Below are positions 49,851-62,870 of a DNA stretch of 64,000 bases, piece after piece. A model generated the notes under the pieces. That model did no database searches. It saw only the letters and a program-made list of their open reading frames with translations, and was not told where the DNA came from. How positions within the stretch are numbered: the stretch's first letter is position 1; the number at the start of each line of letters is the position of its first letter. This DNA is from Lates calcarifer (lineage: Eukaryota; Chordata; Actinopteri; Centropomidae). A program made the position numbers and the translations under genes. The DNA is taken from contig NC_066851.1 of the NCBI RefSeq assembly GCF_001640805.2, forward strand, positions 2,971,911-3,035,910, read 5' to 3'.

Positions 49851-52800
49851 ACTTCATTTTTCAGGTTTTGATCTGATCCTCTGTGGTTAACCCACTCCAG
49901 ATCAGGTATGCAGCAACCACAGTAAAAAAAAAAAAAAAATAACCACAGTTGTAACCTTGAAATCCCAGGGTTAAACCCATTACATACATATTTTAAACCC
50001 TGTAGCTTACGTAGATTCACATTCACAGAACACATTTTATGTACACTGGCCAAATTTGTTCCATTTCCCTGCCTCCAGACATGACTATCTCACCAGTCCA
50101 ACTACATCACTAAAGTGAAAATCACTTATCCCTTATTACCAACGGTGATTCATGAGTCTGTGAATTAAATCTAATTATATCAGTTATATTGCTTCTATTT
50201 ATGTGATCTAATTTAATTCTAAATTTATTTAGTTAGCCGCAGCATAGCTTAACATAGGCATGATATTAACTATCATAGTTACAAAGAAAGGTCCATTTCA
50301 GACACATCACTTCTTTGTGAAGTTACTTAAATCGACGTATGCTTAACTTTTATCTGTTTGCACAATCTTGAGGTGAAAGAAGGAAATAGACCTGTGTGCG
50401 TGAAAATCACCTCCACATTCACCATGGGTACTGCTTCAACATCTGTCCTTTGCACAAAATATTTATATTGGGTAAGACAAGAGATTCAAGGGGAATCAAG
50501 GACACTGGAGGTAAAAGCAATAAATATGGTAAAAGCACAGATTCAGGTTAGTATGGTCCAAAGACATGTTGCAAGACTGAGAGGGTGCTTTGTTCTACAA
50601 CAATCTTTAGGATAAGAGTAGTTACAGAATTTTTAAAAACAATACCTGTAATAAAGAATTAAAATATTTGACCTCATGGGTTAGTCCTATGGCTCTTATG
50701 GTTAGGATTTTATGTTAGAAAAATAAAAATAGTATTCTGGAAACCATGAATACTGATGACTCTCAGTTAATTATGACAGACCAGTGTGCCATGGATGTTG
50801 AGAAGATATCTCAGTGAATTGATTTTTCTTTCCAAAGGCCCCAACACATCAACGAGGCAAAAAAAAAAAACTGCCATTCACAGAAATGAAGTTGCTGGAA
50901 AATGAAGTAATAGGTAATTGACTTGAGATGCATTAAATGTTCTTAGCGAGGACTAATTGGGCATGTTAAGGTATTAATGTGAACACAAGCAGATGGAAGT
51001 CAATCAGATATGCATTAGATATTAATTCAGTTTAAACTGAGGGCTTGTGTCAGCTGTGGAAAGAGTTGGTCAAATGGTCATCTGGGATCTGTGGTGTGTG
51101 TGTGTGTGTGTGTGTATAATCTTACTAAAGCTTCGATATCTTTGTGTGCTTTCTGAACTGCTTCATTTGAGATTACCAGAGCACTGAACTCAACACTCAA
51201 ATGCCAACAGAAGAGGAACAGTCTTGTCGGGAGGAGATTCCAGCAAATTAAGCCTTCACACACACACACACACACACAAACACACGCACACACATACTCA
51301 CAGACTTGTAGGGAAGACAGATGGAAACTGAGCGATAAAGAGAGTGACAGGGAGGCGTATGTGTCTTTTTTGTGACAATGAACTGTCTCATCCTGTCATA
51401 CTGTTATATCATAAAGGTAAACATCTCAGACCTTTTGTCCATTTTAGTCCTTTATCACTCACATACTCTGCTAATGCATATGAAAATATGCACTATGTCA
51501 ATGTATCTTTCTTAGCGATCTTTATGGCAGCACAAAAGAAAAATAACATGCAGTGAGAGAGCTCCTGCATATCACAGAATTGCTCTACTGGACTTGTTAT
51601 GATTTATGGTTTTTTTTGTTTTGTTTTTCACTTTATTTACTTATTTTACACACCACACATGCACTGAAACGCAAACTGGTATATACAATTTTTAATCACG
51701 CAGATTTTTATAATCTATTTCCAGCATTCAGTTTCATTTTAAGAATTCAGTGTTATGGATGGTCCAGGTGCAACTCTTCTGCTGCCACCTCTATGGTTAA
51801 AGTCTGGTCCAGTTTAGGCAAATAATACTTGCTGACTGCTTGCTGAACCAGGCTGACTGTTAGCAGGAGATGGCATACTAAACACAGTCTCCGTGCCACT
51901 CAGTGTTTTTGCAGCGCTATAACAATGTCATAATCTGCTCATCAGGAAAATGTTAACAGAGGTCAGTGTATGTGTTTACCCGTACAACCCTTGCTTTTTT
52001 TTTTCCTGTTGAGGACAGGCTTGTATGTACAGAGGAAACATCCTATATGGTGGAACAACAGAAAGGATACTTTGAACCACTGTGGACAAAAAAGACAAAA
52101 CAACAGTGAGAGACCAGATTAACAGATTCATCTTTCAGTTCTTTCTCCCACTTGTATTTGACTTTCGGACTAATCCATCATTCAAAGCTCATTCTCTATC
52201 TGCCTTTCTCCTGATGATCAGCTATATTCACTCACCCTCCCTCCTGCTCTATCATTATTTTGTTCTCTATCTTGACCTACTTCCTTTGGCAGTTTACTTC
52301 CCCTGTATTATGCCTCTGATCCTGTCATCAGGCTTTAGTGCATGCATGTGTGTGTGTATGTTGACAGAGGGAGAGAGAGGGAGAGAGAGGGAGAGAGAAA
52401 GGGAGAGATGGAAAGGCATGCAAATACATACATATTAAATAAGGTACCAGTCAACAAACCAATCAAACACTCACAGATACAATTTCCAGTGGCAGGCTTA
52501 CCAGCATTTACCTTGATACAATTACTGCATAAAGGAGTTTTCAAACATTTATCCTTATGAATGTAACATATTTATATCTTTCAGCTCTCTTTAGAAATTC
52601 CACCTAAAAAATCCAGACAGATCGCCATTCTTTGGGGTGACTCACTGGCACTTTGACAAACTTATTTATTCATCAGTGGACACATAATCTAGGTGAGGGT
52701 ACAACTCGCTTTTAATTCAATACCCAAAAGGTGAGGCAAGGATAGCGGGGGATTAGAGCTCAAAGTGGATTACTTAAAGGGATGATTCATGATGTGTTGG

Positions 52801-55800
52801 ATAAGGTGGGAGAGCCCAGCAATTAATGAGGAATATCAAATTCATTCTGCTTTCTTTCATCACTGCAGGTTTAACTGATTGTTTTCTGCAAGTTAGAAAT
52901 ATGGAAGGTAAACCAGGACATGAGAGGTTCATACACACACACACACACACACACAATTCCAAAAGAATGAGGGATTGAGTCATTACAGAGCTGAAGGCTT
53001 GATTGTTATTGGTTTCATCATCATCATCATCGTAACAGCCATAATCTTCTCGCTGACTGATTTCACCAGCAGCCATGTTTTATGTCCATATGAACACATG
53101 AGCAGGTGGAGAAACAGCCAGGGAGGGCTGCAGAAGCCATCTGCTCCTGTTGGGGTAACAACGGCATTCAGCTAGTGGGCCACTGGCTGGGTGATGGCAG
53201 CACACTTGCACTGACTGAAAGAGGTTATGTTCTCTGGTTAATCCATAGTGAACAGAGGTGTTGTGAAAAACGAACTAAAGAAAAATGTCTGTGGTTGTGT
53301 TGGTGACGGGTTTACTGATGGGAACCATGTATTCCTGTTCCAAAACGGTCATTACTTTTAACTAACAATGTAGCAACTGCACACTGCCAAGTCCCTGGTA
53401 TTACATTTGGTATCAGAAATTGTGAAATTTCAATATTATCGGTACAGACTAATGGCTGGCACAGTCATTTACCTCAACTATTGAGGCTTGTAAACACACT
53501 TTTACTTCTATGTATGTCATCAAACTTTGGTAAGATGCAGCCTTGTTGTCTGACCTGCTAATGTTAATGAAGACTCAGCACTTCCTCCCCATTCACCGGT
53601 TGTCTTAATCAAAGACACTGATGTACATAGAGTAGAGTAGAGTACAACAGAGTCATGTCATACTCGCAACTCTACTGAGAACAGATTCCTTCTCTTCAGA
53701 AATACTGTTTTCATTAAGTTATTATTTCCAGTAGCTTCTTTTGTTCTTGCAGCACCCCAAATGGGAATTCAGCCCTGCATTAAGACAACATGGGGGGATG
53801 CCTTGGTCAGAAGGTGTGTCGTTTGTTACTGCTGTGACAATAAAATATGGTCCTAGAAGTCCAGTTAGAGTAACAGATTAATCTGTTTAAGGGCTTTTCA
53901 GATACCGAAACACTGCACAATGGTTTGTGCTCATAGACAACCATTTTATATTTTGTTATTATTTTGAGGTAGGCTGTAGAAATACGCTGTTTAAATTACA
54001 AAGTAATCTACCAGGAATGTGTGTTAGCATGTATGTGATTGGCCGATGCAGTGCTTTACCGAATGACATTTCATTGTTTTCGCAGTGCCATCTGTGTTGG
54101 CACTCCCACTGCTCTGACGAACTGGCTGCATTCAAATGAATGAGAGGGCTGCATTTTTCATGCAGGGCTCAAGTCAGTCTGAATGCAGCATAGTCCCTCC
54201 TGTTCTTGTCGTCTTTTAATTTCAAACATCTGCAGGAAGTGCTGAGTTTAACTGAAGGTTACCAAACAATGCTTGAGTAGAGGTGATTAGAATTAATGAA
54301 TGAATGAAAACAGTATTAGTAGGAGCAGAATGGTGAGTATAACAGAGAGATTCAACCTTAGTGTTTTACTATGAGAATCTGACTTTTCTTTTTTGTTCTT
54401 GTTTGAACACTGGCTGTTTTGAGAATTTATACTATATAGGGCATACATACTAGGAATTGAGACAGTAATAATAATGCAGAACTAAGTAAAGAATTGAATC
54501 ACTGTGTGATCCAGTCTTGGGATATTTGTTATGTTCATGTTCGAAAAGTCCTTTGACTGTCAGTCATGTTATATTCTTTCCTTCTAATGTATTCAAAAAG
54601 CAGGCAATCTACCACTCCACCTCAGTCAGTCTCATTAAGCATGTTATTTATCCCTTAACGATCAACAATCCAAATTCTCTTTCAGCTGCTTGAGTTCCCC
54701 GCTTCCACTGACCTATCAATGCTTTGCAGGAGGCAGCCAGGCAGACACACGGGAGAGAGGGAGGGTCAGACATAAATCAACACTGGGAATGGGTCCCAGT
54801 GTGGAGGCTGTAAATCAAGGTTGGGAAAAGCGGCCCAGCAACCATAGTCACTAGTGCACTCGTCAACGCCTCACTGAGTCTCACAACACAGTGCTGAGGG
54901 GCTGGAGGCTGGCCAGGTGGCGTGTGTGTGTTTTGGGGAGAGAACTGGGAGAGGATGAGGGAGTCAGAATAGGGAGAGGGAGGACATGTAGCAATACCTA
55001 TAGATGTAAGAGGTGGAATACCAATGCTAAGAGAAACCAAGAATACCATATTGAAATACTTCTCACCAAAGTGAGTCCAAAATAGTGCCATTGTGGGGAA
55101 GCTCTGTGTTAAAATGGTTGGAAATATAACCATCATGGTATTGTAGAGGCCCATGTAAAAATATATGAAATGCACCAAATCTACTATGTCCTTTAATTTT
55201 TGTGATGGATTTTTGTTGTTTCATTAGCTCATTAGTTTGTTTTCATTATATATTTGCTGTGGAATAAACTGCTGTGGACATTCATGGTTCCCAGAGGATG
55301 ATTCATATGCATTTTGGTGCACCTCGTGTCAAAGTTTCACTTTGATCCATACTGGTCTCATGCAGCATTTTAAAATGGAAGAGCCCTGCCATTCTGCTGT
55401 CAGAATTTTTGTGTATAATATTATAATAATATTATTGGAAGTTACTAAGTGCAATAATGCTTCCCAGAGGAAAAAGCCTATGAACATTCCATGATTTTTC
55501 CTCCTCAAATCAAGATTTCCACTGAAACAAAAGATGATCTAATGGGGAAATTGCCAGGACATGTACTGCGCACATTAATATCATATTCATATATGGAGGA
55601 TAAATATTTTACCCTGACATTTTAGCAAAGAACAATCATCAGTATGTCGCTCTGTCAAACACTTTAAATTTACCTCTAGCCGCTGACAGAAATCTGAAGA
55701 CAAACACTCCATCATCTGAGAATAAGTAAATGTGTCCACTGCACTTTTTTAGTATCTCAGAACCTTGTGTGCCTAATTATAAGCCAAACATATTTGGCAA

Positions 55801-57580
55801 TAAGAGATGTGTCATAATATTAAGAAGGACTGCATGAAAAATGAAAGCAGGATCATCAAATATTCAAACAAAAAAGCCAATCCCAATATTACTGTGGTGA
55901 CTTGGATCATACTATGATGCAAGGCAACATTTAAAAGAAGACAGAATAAATACAAAGAGAATACAGTGGAATACAGCTGAACAATGACCAACAAAGACAA
56001 TGGTCTACATCAGATCAGTTGATTAGTATATCTGAGAGGCCTGGATGATAGGGGCAAACAGACCAAACCAACCAAAAACCAGATCATGCAAAGCTGTAAC
56101 AAGAAGAACAGAGCTCCCGCAAATATTTGAGTGGTACTCAGTGCAGCGAGGTCAGTATAGAGGAAGTAAGGCTCCTCCTCTCAGTGCCAGTCAGCAGCTG
56201 CAGCTAGACCTCCACCCTCCTGATATCGTGACAAAGCACCAGCTGAGCTTGCAGATTTTCCTTAGTACTTTACACACCAGCTAATATCTCACTGTTTTCA
56301 CATGTCTGCACTGGAAGACAACTAAAAGAACTAGCACACAAACAATTCTACCCTCAGAGCCCACCTTGTCAGTTAAATACCAGCCATTCAATCAGCTGAG
56401 CCAAAGCAAAGCAGCTCAGCCACCACCAAGATGCAGAAGAGGAAAAGCCCCGACAGCCCCCACCACCCCTTCCAATCCAACAACCACCCCTCCCTATCCT
56501 CCCCTTTATTTCAGACACTGGCAGAGATAGATAAAAAACCTAATCTTTAAATTCCAGATCCCATGGCCTCTTTATGTACCAGGGATTTGGTGCCAGCCCA
56601 AATGGGATGTAAATTCCATATTTGGGAGGTGTTAAGAAAAGAGTTCGAATGTGAAAAATGGAGGAAAAATATAGCAGTAAGAATATGTTAAAACTAATTA
56701 CCTGTGATCTGAATTAATTAATTGTAAAAGAAGGTTCAGCAACTTTTTCATCTAAATAGCATTGATTATCTAATAAGGAGTCAGATTATTGTGTACTCCT
56801 TAGCTGCAGGAAAGCCTAAAGAATCTGTATTGATTGTGAATAATTAAGTGCATGACAAGAGTTTTTTCAGAGCACAGAAAAAAAAGCAGAGGTGGCTAGA
56901 TCCATTTCATGCGCTAACTGCATGTTAACCAATTACCACAATAAAACAGGCATTATCACAGAATGTTCTGCACTCCAGATTTATCAAATCACAGGAAATC
57001 CAAGTTTCTACATAAAGCAAGTGAAAGTGCCTTTTATTTGGCCTGCAGGAAAGAAATACATGGGGGAAATGAATAAAGAGCTTTCTTTTAATAGAAATCA
57101 ATTTTGGTCTGGGATAGCCAGCTGTAGAGCGATTGAAACACAGCTCAGGCAAAATTCTCAGTACAAAAGGATGTGATATAAAACACCTGCCATCTTGTGA
57201 TTGGGTGAAGAAAAGGGGCTCAGGAGGCCCTATTCTCTCTATAGGCGTCCTTATCACTGCCTGCAGGACCGATGCCATTAACCTGTGCCTCACTGGTTAA
57301 CCGTGCTTAGATTAGCTTTCTGATTTTTACAGTCTCAGTCTCTCTCTCACACACACACAGACACAAATACGTAGGGATAATAGCAATCACTGGGAGAGCC
57401 AAACAAGCCTACAAAGTCAAACTGCCTCAGAGCCTGTGATACCAGGTATGATAGCAGAAACAATCCTTAGACTAAAGCCAAATCTTCAAGGCCATAACAC
57501 TGGTCTTTAACATTCCTATAAGGTAATATGACAAATGAATTCACACTGGACAGGTGAGATTAGCTGCATCATTGCACAGG
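49851..57580 (-). other. nrxn3 intron near the first coding exon
   Basis: Contains a poly-A run at 49924-49939, a (GT)n at 51093-51115 facing an (AC)n at 51256-51294, a GAGAGAGG repeat at about 52366-52400, an (AC)n at 52933-52955, an (ATC)n at 53018-53031, a G-rich patch at 54890-54990 and a C-rich patch at 56440-56510. Frames at 52082-52438, 54777-55178 (133 residues, minus) and 56925-57293 (122 residues, minus) have no recognisable domain. No splice-site-1 microexon was recognised. Confidence 0.5.
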
Positions 57581-57583
57581 GGA

Positions 57584-57591
<8 letters not shown>

Positions 57592-57663
<72 letters not shown>

Positions 57664-57682
57664 ATATGTATATGTATATGAT
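57592..57682. repeat. (TA)n(TG)n(TATATG)n compound microsatellite
   Basis: A TA run of more than 50 bases passes into TG repeats and then TATATG units. It lies in the nrxn3 intron about 450 bp past the donor of the first coding exon, so its length may vary between individuals and hamper assembly there. Confidence 0.9.
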
Positions 57683-58124
57683 GTATTTATTTATTTATTT
57701 CATGCTGGATTGATGCAGCTCTCCAATTATGAAACAACATTTACATTACACTCAGATCATCTTTTTGATAATATATTTTTGGATAGTTCATTTTGATTAG
57801 ATTGTTGATTTGAACTGCTATTGTTGGAAGATATTCCCCTTAATTCTTCACTACCTTTAACTGACTTACTGGCCATCTTTGATTTGTTCAGTGATTTACA
57901 ATCAAGCCCCTTGAAACAGCAGTGTGGGCTGTGAGGTAATTTTTGCATAATGGCGCCTCAGAAAAACAATAATTAACAATTACAATATAATTACCGTAAT
58001 ACAAAAAAATGATAAGAAATTAGCTAAATTCAAAATTCAAGTGAGTGAATGTTTCACAGTTGGAGCCCTGCCAAAGTCTATCAGGGTGAATGACAGTGTA
58101 AGAGACATCAAAGGTGTGCATTAC
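57683..58124 (-). other. nrxn3 intron, donor-proximal part
   Basis: Begins at the gtaatg donor (58124-58119, minus strand). Contains a TTTA repeat at 57684-57699. No element recognised. Confidence 0.6.
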
Positions 58125-58809
58125 CTTCACTGCAGAAGCGACCTTTGTACTCTGTTTTGGAGCAGTCACAGATAGGTTCTCCATCCACCACTGAGCATGT
58201 ACCACCATTCTCACATGGGTTCACAGTGCACCACCCTTCTGACTCCAGGGGCACCTTAAGGCTTCCCAGAAGCAGGGGCTGTGAGATGCCATATTTGAGG
58301 TCTGTAATTGTGCCCCTGAAGGGCTGCATGTTTCGCACTGTAGGCAGTGTCAGTGCACCGTTGCGGATATCCTGAGGCACTCCACCCAGGAACAGGTCAC
58401 TGACTATTTTCATGAACTGACGCTGAGGCCGTACCTCATCAGCTGTGGCCTGGCCATCCAGTACCAGCACTGTGCGCAGGTTATACCTGCTCAGAGTGGC
58501 GAAGTGCCAGCTGCCATCATCCACCCGTCTGTCAGACACAATTGTGGTCTCAGCACAGTCAATGCTGAAGCGCAGCTGCAGTCGGCCCTCCACCACCGAC
58601 AGCTGCAGAAAGTCACAGTAGCCTCCATCATCAAAATACAGCATCAGTGCCTCTGAAGCCTCTGTCTTGAACTGGAAGCTGAGGTCACCGCGGGTGCTGG
58701 CGTCCCAGCGGAGGTAGCGTGCCCACTGACCTGGTGTGCCTAGAAATTCCAGTCCCAGACATGTGCTGAGGAACACTTGCAGCCTGATAGAAAAACCTAC
58801 AAGATCCAT
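58125..58809 (-). CDS. nrxn3: alpha-neurexin-3, first coding exon (signal peptide, LNS1, EGF1)
   Basis: This exon encodes the N-terminus of a presynaptic alpha-neurexin, a single-pass cell-adhesion receptor that binds postsynaptic partners. The open frame gives 228 residues plus one base. Residues 1-19 are a short hydrophobic signal peptide, probably cut before LEFLG. Residues 20 to about 190 form LNS1, with [42 protein letters not shown] and DLKYG. The EGF domain follows with cysteines at 194, 199, 205, 214, 216 and 226. RYLRWDAST and DLKYG match neurexin-3 rather than neurexin-1 or -2. The frame runs into the intron after Cys-Ser-Glu, where gaag|gtaatg is a good donor in phase 1. The ATG at 58807-58809 lies two bases after ttctttgcag, a likely acceptor, so the exon may start at 58811 with only two bases of 5' UTR. 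Which of the fish nrxn3a/nrxn3b copies it is cannot be decided here. Confidence 0.93.
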
Positions 58810-60600
58810 AGCTGCAAAGAACTTATTAATCCAAAAAAGGTATCTGAGGGGAATTCAATCAGATTGAAATCTAGGATAATTTCAGGGACCTGGAGTTTTA
58901 TCAACAATATGCACAGAAAGATATTCAAATAAATATTTCTTATAAAAATAGGTTTTTAAAGGGAAAAGGGCAGTAACAGGAGAACAGTCATTGTGGTTAA
59001 CAGTCTTAAGGTCAATCACATTAGTAAATTGTCCAGTAGATGAAGGAGTTGTTACTTTCCTCCGTAGGGTAAATTAAAGGACCAGCAGAGGGAGAGGTGA
59101 GGAGGTGGTGATGTTTTAATATATTTTTTTTACTCTTCAGAACAGATGCTATCAGGAGTCATGGTGCAAGGTCTGATGGAATGGACCTCTCTGTTTATCA
59201 GGGTGAGTGGAATTTCCTCCTTCATGTTGTCCACTGGGAAATGGAGCCGACGAGGGATCCACTGGCCTCTCTCAATTCCATCACTGTCAGAAAAACAGAG
59301 ACAGAAAGTTACAGTGGCTCTGGAGGACTGATTTTACCACTACTAATAGTACAACACACACTACGTGTTTCTTGTATCTTGACCAATGATAGCAGCACAT
59401 GAAACGCATATGTACAATCTAAATAAAAACTGTATAAGTTATAAGAGGCGCCTGAGATTACTGTTGCTTACTTCAAGAATTATTGGTACTTTTCTTTAAC
59501 ATTTACCTAGATTAATGGATTACCAAAACTGCAGATAAGAGTTTTTGTAATCTGTCTAATCGATTAATCAACAAATTGTGACAGCTCTAATATTTTCTGT
59601 ACATTTCATTTCCCAACAGGAATGTCCCTGTCGTCTTAAAATCATGCATCTCCAAAATGACAAATAGTTCTAAGAATTGGGACGATTCATTTTTTGAATA
59701 ATCCAGTGAGTTTTTGTAGATTTTATTTATGAAGTTTATGAGAAAAACTCATAAATTATAAAAATACTAGAATCAGACCATAAAATGTCCACCAAAGTAA
59801 AATGTAAACTCCCAGCAGGTTCATAAAACTGCCAAATTCCCATTAGAAAATACTAAGGATGGGATTTCAATGTCCTCAGAGGTAGCGACAGTCCTGATGG
59901 ATGGTACAGTTAACACAAATTACGTGTAGGATTTTGTTGTAATGAAGCAAATGTGCATCTTTTATAACACATATTGAGCATACACCCTATTAAAAAGATG
60001 AAGTAATGCAGTAAACTGACAACTAACATGTACTGTACTGTTGGTAGTCACCAATCCTAATTAAAAGTGCCTGTGATAGTGCTGCATTTTTCTCTCCTCC
60101 ACAAAGGTTGTCTGGAGTTATCGGTCATCTGCTGAGTAAATTAGTCTCATTATTCTCATGGCAGTGCATGACTATCAGTCAGCCAGGCAGACTGCCTTTA
60201 TCTGATGACCAGCCTGGAGAGACAGCTTTCTCCTGAATCCTGTAGAATACTAAGAGGCACAGGCACAAAACACAAGTAGGTACTGATGCAACATCCAGCA
60301 TCTAAATACTATATTTTATATATATTTTGTGTATAGACCCCTTAAAAAATAATGATAAATTGCAAAAAATTGTCTTTCTTAAAACCCTTATGGACATTTA
60401 TAACTTTTATCTAAATATTGTTAAATGTTATGTATGAGTCTAGAAAGTCGCCCACACAGATCAGATAACTTCAAGTTCTGAGATATTTTAGTTTGTGGCA
60501 TAAGTATAGACTCAGTAGTTAAGGGCCTGAGCACCCAGAGAATGCCAAGCACACGTGTGCCAGTGTATAGCTGGGGTCAAAGTTACACTGATTTAATATA
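58810..60600 (-). other. upstream of nrxn3 first coding exon (5' UTR intron or flank)
   Basis: The minus-strand sequence just upstream of the ATG has ttctttgcag, a likely acceptor, so most of this is probably intron between a non-coding exon and the first coding exon. Around 59560-59590 ctaatcgattaatcaac and gacagctctaat resemble the edge of a fish hAT-like repeat. No promoter motif or upstream exon could be identified. Confidence 0.45.
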
Positions 60601-61610
60601 GGGTTGTATCGATATACATATATATATTGCAATACTTCTCCTCAATAGACATATGTGACATGGTTGATAACAACATCGACAGAACTCATTCCACCTACAT
60701 TTTGACAAACAATATGAAAATCCAATGATAATGAGAATAGTGCCACACTAAACCAATCATGTGGCTGGAACAGAGTTAGAGACACGTAAGGTCAGGCTGA
60801 TGCACACAGCACAGTAGTACAGGAGTAGCACATGTGGTAACGTTTTTGGTACTGCAGCCATGTGCAGCTGTACATCAGGAGCAGGAGTGAGATAAAAGAG
60901 AAAATGATGACCGAAAATGTTAACGAAAACTCGAACAACAGCATTCCTGAAGAAGACTCCCCAATGGACGCAGCCCCGAATGACAGAGGACAGAGAGCCG
61001 GTAGAGACAGACATAGCTGGTAAAAACTGGGATTTGTCCCAGTAGGAAATACAAAATACAAACCTGATTTAACGTTAGCTACTACTTGATCTCTTTGTCT
61101 CGTCTTTCTCTTTCTCCCTCTTGGCTCAACTGAGTACTTTGCAAATTTATAACAGGCTATTGTAGCAGCAGGCAATAACTGTCCCACGGCAGGCCGCCAC
61201 TATAAAATGTATATAGTGGAGACACTGCAGACATAATCATTTTTCATTTTGGTCATTTTAAGACAAGATATAGTTGTAAAGTTTACAGCATGTCACTCTG
61301 CTGCTCCTGCAGTGCTCTGTGTGAACTGTGAGGCAGCTAAGAAAAAAAAAAAGGTGTAACATCTTGTCCACTGACATTCTGTGAGTTGAATCAGGGTCTT
61401 CCAACTGATGCATCAAATAGTCAACTTTTAGGGGGCAGACCTAAAACTGACCTTATGGTATCTTCACATCTCACTTAGGAGTAAAGTAAGGAAAGGAAGC
61501 TTTAAGTTTAACGGAAATGGTGATTTGATTTATATCAAGATATATATTTATATTGACTGATATGACAAATCATATTGTGATATGATTTTCTCCATATCGC
61601 CAGCTCTAAC
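60601..61610 (+). mobile_element. hAT-like repeat with decayed N-terminal ORF
   Basis: The left edge gggttgtatcgatataca and the right edge tccatatcgccagctctaac resemble the ends of fish hAT-like elements, and AT-rich cgatat/atatca words lie just inside both. Between them a plus-strand frame from about 60904 starts MMTENVNENSNNSIPEED and runs about 39 codons to a stop after DRHSW, Asn/Ser-rich as in the start of some hAT transposases. Beyond it nothing of a transposase is seen. Boundaries and class are inferred. Confidence 0.4.
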
Positions 61611-62610
61611 TGGACAGCATTCTAACAGTCGCAAGGAGTAACACTGTCTGCATTAAGAAGTAATGTCAATTGTGAGAGAAAACCAATCCCATTTTAATAT
61701 TTGGTACCATTTGTTGATGGTTACTTGACAACACTTTACTGAGTGGGCTTGTATACTTTCTTTGTGTGTGTAGAAATGTTATGTAGCATATTATAACTTG
61801 TTTGGTTCGTTAATATGGGCCCCTTTTGTTTGGTGTCTCTCTATGGTTCTGTCAGATTTGTGTTGATTGAGCACTTGACCTATAATTTTCATTCACTTGA
61901 GCCTCTTCACGAGATAATCTTGGTGCTATTGGTTATTATTTCCTCCAGTTTCGTTAAGTATATTTGTCATTAGTAAACTTTTGACCTCAAATCATATCTG
62001 TTTCATTAAAGGCTTGGCAGTTACCAATGAATGCAGTGGGCTGTCTGCAGTGCTGAAAGAAAAAAACACTGTATTTATATATTTTAAACTCATCCTTTCC
62101 AACATGGCAGATTTCTTTTTATAAATGTTGTTTGCTGGTCCCATGGACCCAGGATGTGTGGGTATACAGTATGCGCTGGCTTGGGTTATATCCAGCCACG
62201 GTGGTGTCAGGTTTGTGTTGTGAATCCTCAAAATTTCACACTTTTATACATTAACTTCACAGTCACAAGTAAGGTTATCTGAAGACTTCCATGTAGACCC
62301 AGTTAATGCAAGCAACGCTGCATAGGGGAATGGAAGTGCTTAGAGGAGCCCATGGTTCTAAGTGTTACCACAAAGTTTTATCAAAATGTATAAGTATAAA
62401 AACAACAGCACATGCAACAGAAACTGCAGTCTCTGGTGTCCAGTGCTTTTTTACACCTATCATCCACCCCATCACAACCTCTCAATTCCCGTGAAGAGTA
62501 AGGTGTTACTTTCCAGACCCCCCCCCCAAAATTTTTCAGAATACAACATAATCCAGGCTGCAATTTCCTCCAAAACATACAATATTTAAAACACTAAATA
62601 TCACAACAAG
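61611..62610 (-). other. upstream of nrxn3, no recognised element
   Basis: AT-rich sequence with short frames lacking any domain, and a C9 run near 62519-62527. No transcript signal recognised. Confidence 0.45.
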
Positions 62611-62870
62611 TCCATCCATCCATCCATCCATTATCTATACAACTTATCCTTTGAGAGTTGTGGGGGGCTGGAACCAATCCCAGTAGACATTGTGTGAGGG
62701 GCCAGGTACACCCTGGACAGGTCGCTACTCTATTTTAGGGCTGACATATAGAGACAACCAACCATTTACACCCACAGGCAATTTAGAGTCACCATGGAAG
62801 CCAGAATATCTAGACGAACCCATGTACGAACAGGTAGAACATGCTAACTCCACACAGATCTGAACAGAAC
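62611..62870 (+). repeat. fish dispersed repeat, CATCCATCCATTATCTAT family, diverged copy
   Basis: Starts with five TCCA units then ttatctatac, followed by ttatcctttgagagttgtgg, aaccaatcccag, ccctggacaggtcgctactc, gagacaaccaaccatttaca, gcaatttagagtcacc and aacatgctaactccacacag. The order matches the copy at 33247-33560; the right end is more diverged. Confidence 0.75.

Noticed and set aside
53380..53460. ttggtatcag...ttatcggtac words suggesting a hAT-like end
   Set aside because: Too short and without a second end to support a call.
54777..55178. 133-residue minus-strand frame in the intron
   Set aside because: No recognisable motif, and a competing frame on the plus strand.
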